Positions 5,758 through 6,070 of a stretch of DNA of 6,070 nucleotides are shown here, in pieces; position 1 is the first letter of the stretch, and each line of letters begins with the position of its first letter. The notes beneath the pieces were generated by a model. That model did not search any database, was not told the DNA's origin, and saw nothing but the letters and a program-made list of their open reading frames with translations. A program made the translations under genes and the position numbers. Source of the stretch: an uncultured bacterium (GTDB lineage: Bacteria; Patescibacteria; Paceibacteria; UBA9973; Zambryskibacteraceae); the NCBI GenBank assembly GCA_903918125.1, contig CAIXDB010000136.1:1-6070 (forward strand). The letters are read 5' to 3'.

Positions 5758-5919
5758 TTATTTGAACGCAAAAGCCATCAGCACGATAGTCAGCGCGTTC
5801 AGAACCACCAATATGGTGACGAGCAGGGTTTTTGACCCCACCGCGCTCGGATTCATTAAAATAAAAACTGTGTAGATTATCGCGACAATCGCCGCACCGA
5901 GAAAATTTCCTTTGATCAT
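5758..5919 (-). CDS. 53-residue double-spanning membrane peptide
   Basis: This small gene runs from ATG (5917-5919) to TAA (5758-5760). Its product begins MIKGNFLGAAIVAIIYTVF and ends LTIVLMAFAFK. Two hydrophobic helices (about 6-22 and 31-51) are separated by a short turn, NPSAVGSKT (23-31). It has no cysteine and almost no charge beyond lysines at the ends and in the turn. Function is unknown. A two-helix hairpin of this size could be an accessory membrane subunit or a lone small membrane protein. It is the first gene after a near-perfect extended -10 promoter, with a roughly 35-base leader and no Shine-Dalgarno (aactatacaacc before the ATG). Downstream, 24 bp separate it from the 102-residue gene. 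The clean hydrophobic pattern and promoter placement support it as real despite its size. Confidence 0.65.
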   Translation of the reverse strand: MIKGNFLGAAIVAIIYTVFILMNPSAVGSKTLLVTILVVLNALTIVLMAFAFK

Positions 5920-5960
5920 GGTTGTATAGTTAGGTTGAGCGAATAAAACGACTTGCAGGT

Positions 5961-5969
5961 ATTATACCA
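5961..5969 (-). promoter_or_regulatory. Extended -10 promoter of the three-gene minus-strand unit
   Basis: The minus strand reads TGGTATAAT, an exact extended -10 (TGnTATAAT). A TTGACA lies upstream (5979-5984) but only 12 bases away, too close for a normal sigma-70 -35 element. The promoter probably relies on the extended -10. The inferred start point is near 5954, about 35 bases before the ATG of the 53-residue gene and just beyond the tRNA 3' end. Confidence 0.6.
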
Positions 5970-5992
5970 TATTCTCTTTGTCAATGAATTTG

Positions 5993-6070
5993 CGGATGAG
6001 GTGGGATTCGAACCCACGATACCGGTTAGGGTATGGCGGTTTAGTAAACCGCTATCGTCGACCACTTGAT
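5993..6070 (-). tRNA. tRNA-Ser, anticodon ACU, 5' end cut by the window edge
   Basis: A class II tRNA is read on the minus strand. The T arm is GTGGG-TTCGAAT-CCCAC (6001-6017). The 3' acceptor strand is CTCATCC (5994-6000) with discriminator G (5993). The long variable arm is ATACC/GGTAT (6019-6034). The anticodon arm GCGGT-TTACTAA-ACCGC spans 6036-6052, and the D-loop AAGTGGTCGAC closes with an ATC/GAT stem at the window edge. The centre of the 7-base loop gives anticodon ACU (6043-6045). Long variable arm plus G73 fit serine. CCA is not encoded (GCAA follows). About nine 5' bases lie outside the window. Bacterial AGY-reading serine tRNAs normally carry GCU, so A34 is odd. Confidence 0.88.

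Noticed and set aside
5979..5984. TTGACA on the minus strand as a -35 box
   Set aside because: It lies only 12 bases from the TATAAT at 5961-5966, too short for sigma-70. The extended -10 explains the promoter without it.

Overview
The window looks like bacterial chromosome from a member of the Candidate Phyla Radiation (Patescibacteria, Parcubacteria-like). This is inferred from gene style, not from a marker gene. The signs are small single-pass or double-pass membrane proteins of unknown function, a short secreted protein of a type I recognise from Parcubacteria, a zinc-ribbon membrane protein, almost no Shine-Dalgarno sequences, and a tRNA without an encoded CCA. TGA is used as a stop and none of the long reading frames contains an internal TGA, so the recoded-UGA lineages (Gracilibacteria/SR1) are unlikely.

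Layout, left to right. A small anchored secreted protein lies on the minus strand (103-648), followed downstream by a perfect 18-base palindrome (31-48). A 146-bp divergent intergenic region with palindromes (649-794) separates it from a plus-strand MacAB-type export operon. The operon consists of a membrane-fusion protein (795-2387), an ABC ATPase (2616-3326), a MacB/FtsX-type permease (3328-4575) and a 92-residue two-helix membrane protein (4618-4896), ending at a UUCG terminator (4913-4950). Three small genes on the minus strand converge on that terminator: a 53-residue double-spanning peptide (5758-5919), a 102-residue charged protein (5425-5733) and a zinc-ribbon membrane protein (5052-5411). 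They appear to be read from a perfect extended -10 promoter (5961-5969). Between the converging units sits what looks like the decayed C-terminal tail of an HtrA/S1C serine protease (4937-5032). The window ends inside a minus-strand class II tRNA (5993-6070) that reads as tRNA-Ser with anticodon ACU.

Function. The fusion protein, ATPase and permease together form one exporter of the MacAB/LolCDE-like type VII ABC (mechanotransmission) class. In a cell probably lacking a classical outer membrane, it would move or release a substrate at the outer face of the cytoplasmic membrane. The substrate cannot be told from the sequence.

The most unusual item is the 228-bp gap inside this operon between macA and the ATPase. 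It holds a 217-bp element closed by two 45-base inverted arms (38/45 identical) and containing three internal hairpins. The right arm stops 8 bases before the ATPase start codon. It is either a structured mRNA element controlling the downstream ATPase/permease genes or a MITE-like palindromic insertion. A second, partly similar arrangement may begin at the left edge of the window. The other notable item is the A34-containing serine tRNA in the split AGY/AGR codon box.
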